NCBI GenBank assembly: GCA_041394945.1
Contig: JAWKHH010000003.1
Location: forward strand, 1,054,001-1,118,000
Reading direction: 5' to 3'
DNA: 64,000 bases
DNA from: Bryobacteraceae bacterium
GTDB taxonomy: Bacteria > Acidobacteriota > Terriglobia > Bryobacterales > Bryobacteraceae
The notes below the pieces were generated by a model. That model was not told where the DNA came from. It did no database searches and saw only the letters and a program-made list of their open reading frames with translations. The translations under genes and the position numbers were made by a program. Shown here one piece after another: positions 62,054 through 64,000 of this stretch. Numbering within the stretch: position 1 is the first letter of the stretch; every line of letters starts with the position of its first letter.

Positions 62054-63361
62054 TCAGAACGAGTATTGCGCGAACACGTACGGGAACGTCTGTCCGGAAC
62101 CGCGCGAGTTCTGCTTTAGGAACTCGCCAGCGAACAGATGGCCGACCCCAGCGCCGGCTTTCCATTGTTTCGAAACGGCGTACATCATTGTGAAGTCGAG
62201 TTCCGTTCCGATAGACCGCGCCGTGTTCCCGGCGCGCGGCCGGACCGTGGCTGCGCCGGCCACGTTGTAGAGAGCGTCGCGCGCGCTGGCAAGCCAAAGC
62301 CAATGGTAGTCGGCGTTGAATTGCAGCTTCTTGTGCGGTTTGATGTCGAACCCGGTGCGTACGTTGTTCATGTTCTGCCAGCCCACCGCGTCCACCAGCC
62401 CGTAGAAAAGGTGGTTGGTGCCAAGCAGATGATCGAACGTGCGGTGCGTGCGGTCGCCCGGATTCTTGTCGCCGGAGGCGTAGCTGTACTCGGCGGAAAC
62501 GTGCGGCTTCCAGGCGTGGGAGCCGATCGTGCGCCCGCCCACCAGCGCCACCGCCGTACCGGTGTGGGTCAACGCGCCCACCGTGCCCCATTGGCGTGCG
62601 ATTTCGATCTGGTAGTCGAAGCCGCGCAGTTGCTTCGCGCCGGGTAGGGACGCGAGGCGGAAGCCGCCCGTCCAGATGGAGGCGTTGCCGGTCTTCCACA
62701 GCAGGTACGGCTCGAAGACGGCGGCCGGAACCACCTTCTTCAACGATCCGTACGCGCCGTGGATGTTAAACCCGCGCCGCGGCTGGTTGAGCCGCCGCAG
62801 CGGATCCGTCTGCACCACCGTCGAAGCGAACAGGTCGACCTTCGCGTTCGCCGTGCCCAGTTCCAACTTCACGGCGTCCCAGTTGCGCGCGTTGTTGGTC
62901 CAGTCGAGCGGACCGAGCACCCGCTGCGCGCCGTAGTTGAGCAACTGGCGCCCCACGGTGAGCTTCACCGGCCCATTCGTCTTGCCGAAACGGACGTAGG
63001 CCTGCCGCACGTCGGCCGTATCTTTGAAGATGCCGAGCGGACGTCCCACGTCCATGCCGGAGACGCGCGAATCCTGGCCCTGAAAGTAAACGCTCATCCA
63101 GGACGCCGGAACCAACTCGATATTCACGCGTGTCCGGAACAATCCGTACATGTCGTTGTTGCCGGACTGGTAGTTGAAGCCGGTGCGGCCTTCCATGCGC
63201 GTGCGAAACTCGCCGGAGAGCTTCAGCCATTTGGGAAAACGCTCTTCGGTGACGCTCGCGATGGTGCGATCGACGGCGGAAGGCGGCGGCGCGGCGGCCG
63301 GAGCCGCGGCCGTTTCCGCCCACGCCGCCGTGGAGCAGAGGAGGACGGCGATGATGCGCAT
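62054..63361 (-). CDS. Alginate-export-type outer-membrane porin
   Basis: A 435-residue beta-barrel. A signal peptide (RIIAVLLCSTAAWA) and a short linker are followed by WLKLSGEFRTRMEGRTGFNYQSGNNDMYGLFRTRVNIELVPASWMSVYFQGQDSR and many alternating barrel strands, ending FPYVFAQYSF with C-terminal Phe. It matches the alginate_export (AlgE-like) family fold. In this setting, next to a nitrate/nitrite transporter gene (2 nt away), it may be a nitrate or small-anion channel. The longer frame to 63790 is shadow sequence inside the transporter gene. Confidence 0.85.
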   Translation of the reverse strand: MRIIAVLLCSTAAWAETAAAPAAAPPPSAVDRTIASVTEERFPKWLKLSGEFRTRMEGRTGFNYQSGNNDMYGLFRTRVNIELVPASWMSVYFQGQDSRVSGMDVGRPLGIFKDTADVRQAYVRFGKTNGPVKLTVGRQLLNYGAQRVLGPLDWTNNARNWDAVKLELGTANAKVDLFASTVVQTDPLRRLNQPRRGFNIHGAYGSLKKVVPAAVFEPYLLWKTGNASIWTGGFRLASLPGAKQLRGFDYQIEIARQWGTVGALTHTGTAVALVGGRTIGSHAWKPHVSAEYSYASGDKNPGDRTHRTFDHLLGTNHLFYGLVDAVGWQNMNNVRTGFDIKPHKKLQFNADYHWLWLASARDALYNVAGAATVRPRAGNTARSIGTELDFTMMYAVSKQWKAGAGVGHLFAGEFLKQNSRGSGQTFPYVFAQYSF

Positions 63362-63363
63362 GG

Positions 63364-64000
63364 TCAGTCTCCCATCGCCGGGGCAAACTCGCCCTGCAGC
63401 CGCGAACGCATTTCTTCTTCCGCGCGGCGTTCGTCGCTTTCCGAGAACCGCACCAGAAAGCTCAGCGCCGAGCTCAGCGTCACGATCACGCCGAGAATCA
63501 GCAGCGCCTGTGGCCACGTCAGCGCTTCGTTCTTGAAGAGGAATCCGGCCGAAACCGCCCCCGCGTTGCCGCCCGCCCCGACGATCCCCGCCACGGCGCC
63601 CAGCGCCCGCTTGTTGATGAAGGGCACCACGGAGAACGTCGCGCCCTCCGACATCTGCACGAAGAGGCTGAACAGAATCAGCGCGCCGATGGCCACCGGC
63701 AGCAGCGTGAGCCGAGAGAAGAACATCAGCGCCAGGCCTTCGCAGAAGATCACCAGGCCCAGGAAGTAGACGCGGCCCTTCAGGCCCCACTTGATGCCGG
63801 CCTTGTCGCCGAACACGCCGCCCAGCGTGCGGGCGAAGATGTTCATCAACCCGAACAGGCTCGCCACCAGGCCGGCCGTCTTCAGGCCCAGCCCGAAGTA
63901 GTCGGTGAAGTAGAGCGCAGCGATGTTGTTGATCGTCAGCTCGATGCCGAAGCAGGCGCCGTACAGCACAAACAGCGCCCAGACCCGGGGATCCTTGGCT
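63364..64000 (-). CDS. Nitrate/nitrite transporter, NarK-type MFS, N-terminus beyond window edge
   Basis: The visible 212 codons read AKDPRVWALFVLYGACFGIELTINNIAALYFTDYFGLGLKTAGLVASLFGLMNIFARTLGG, a major-facilitator segment characteristic of the nitrate/nitrite porter family, and end ERRAEEEMRSRLQGEFAPAMGD. About six membrane helices are present, the C-terminal half of a 12-helix carrier. The frame is open at 64000, so the 5' end lies outside. It heads the porin and hemD genes, suggesting a nitrate-assimilation unit that continues beyond the window. Confidence 0.85.
   Translation of the reverse strand, partial: AKDPRVWALFVLYGACFGIELTINNIAALYFTDYFGLGLKTAGLVASLFGLMNIFARTLGGVFGDKAGIKWGLKGRVYFLGLVIFCEGLALMFFSRLTLLPVAIGALILFSLFVQMSEGATFSVVPFINKRALGAVAGIVGAGGNAGAVSAGFLFKNEALTWPQALLILGVIVTLSSALSFLVRFSESDERRAEEEMRSRLQGEFAPAMGD

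Noticed and set aside
1..64000. CRISPR arrays, tRNA or rRNA genes, transposases
   Set aside because: No regularly spaced repeats, cloverleaf candidates, rRNA motifs or transposase-like frames were seen when reading the gaps; a covariance-model search would be decisive.

Overview
The window looks like chromosomal DNA from an Acidobacteriota bacterium of the Solibacter/Bryobacter kind. It is GC-rich throughout. It carries a duplicated MacB/FtsX-type permease of the acidobacterial orphan class, an Oar-like TonB receptor, a large NHL-repeat secreted protein whose C-terminal part resembles the Solibacter-type C-terminal domain, and DUF1549/DUF1553 and DUF1501 proteins alongside sulfatases, serine hydrolases and a polytopic Ser/Thr kinase. 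Strain-level identity cannot be read from the sequence alone.

Layout. 1-3.9 kb (minus): a partial di-haem cytochrome c, moaA, nadA and a HEAT-repeat protein in one run. 4-6.6 kb (plus): cysD and cysN, the latter with a decayed APS-kinase tail. 6.6-9.8 kb: Oar-like outer-membrane receptor. 10-13.4 kb (minus): an sdh operon of the mycobacterial Sdh1 type (five-helix anchor, sdhA, sdhB). 13.5-20 kb: ArsA-like ATPase with a Cys-rich small partner, a ceramidase-like protein, hpt, rsfS and a molybdopterin-binding-domain protein. 20-25 kb: NHL/Solibacter-type secreted protein, PilZ, XRE-cupin regulator, GNAT. 25-32.1 kb: adk and divergent carbon-uptake units (lactate permease, two TIM-barrel isomerases, SSS symporter, a tiny membrane protein, galK). 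32.6-39.5 kb: orphan permease, a broken VapBC locus, a membrane Ser/Thr kinase and a DUF4143 ATPase, with three related 33-nt palindromes. 39.5-43.1 kb: sulfatase, dienelactone hydrolase, SMP-30 lactonase. 43.1-45.1 kb: a protease remnant, a sigma-54 activator and a PilZ protein. 45.1-50.8 kb (minus): DUF1549/1553, DUF1501, serine hydrolase and amidohydrolase operon. 50.9-56.2 kb (plus): a LACTB-like protein that has lost its catalytic residues, intact vapBC, arylsulfatase and a secreted repeat protein. 56.2-60.6 kb (minus): a small HTH-like protein and a giant SBBP/BACON protein sharing its C-terminal repeat with the preceding secreted protein. 60.6-64 kb: BON protein, then hemD, an alginate-export-type porin and a NarK-type transporter running off the right edge.

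Themes. Much of the window is housekeeping (NAD, molybdopterin, sulfate activation, succinate oxidation, purine salvage, ribosome silencing). The rest is typical acidobacterial accessory content for scavenging polymers. No rRNA, tRNA, CRISPR array, transposase or complete prophage was seen. The most unusual items are the palindromes around the DUF4143 ATPase, the undescribed-looking ~120-residue repeat shared by two neighbouring secreted proteins, the vapB-vapC fusion scar, and two enzyme domains (LACTB-like hydrolase, CysN-fused APS kinase) whose active sites have decayed.
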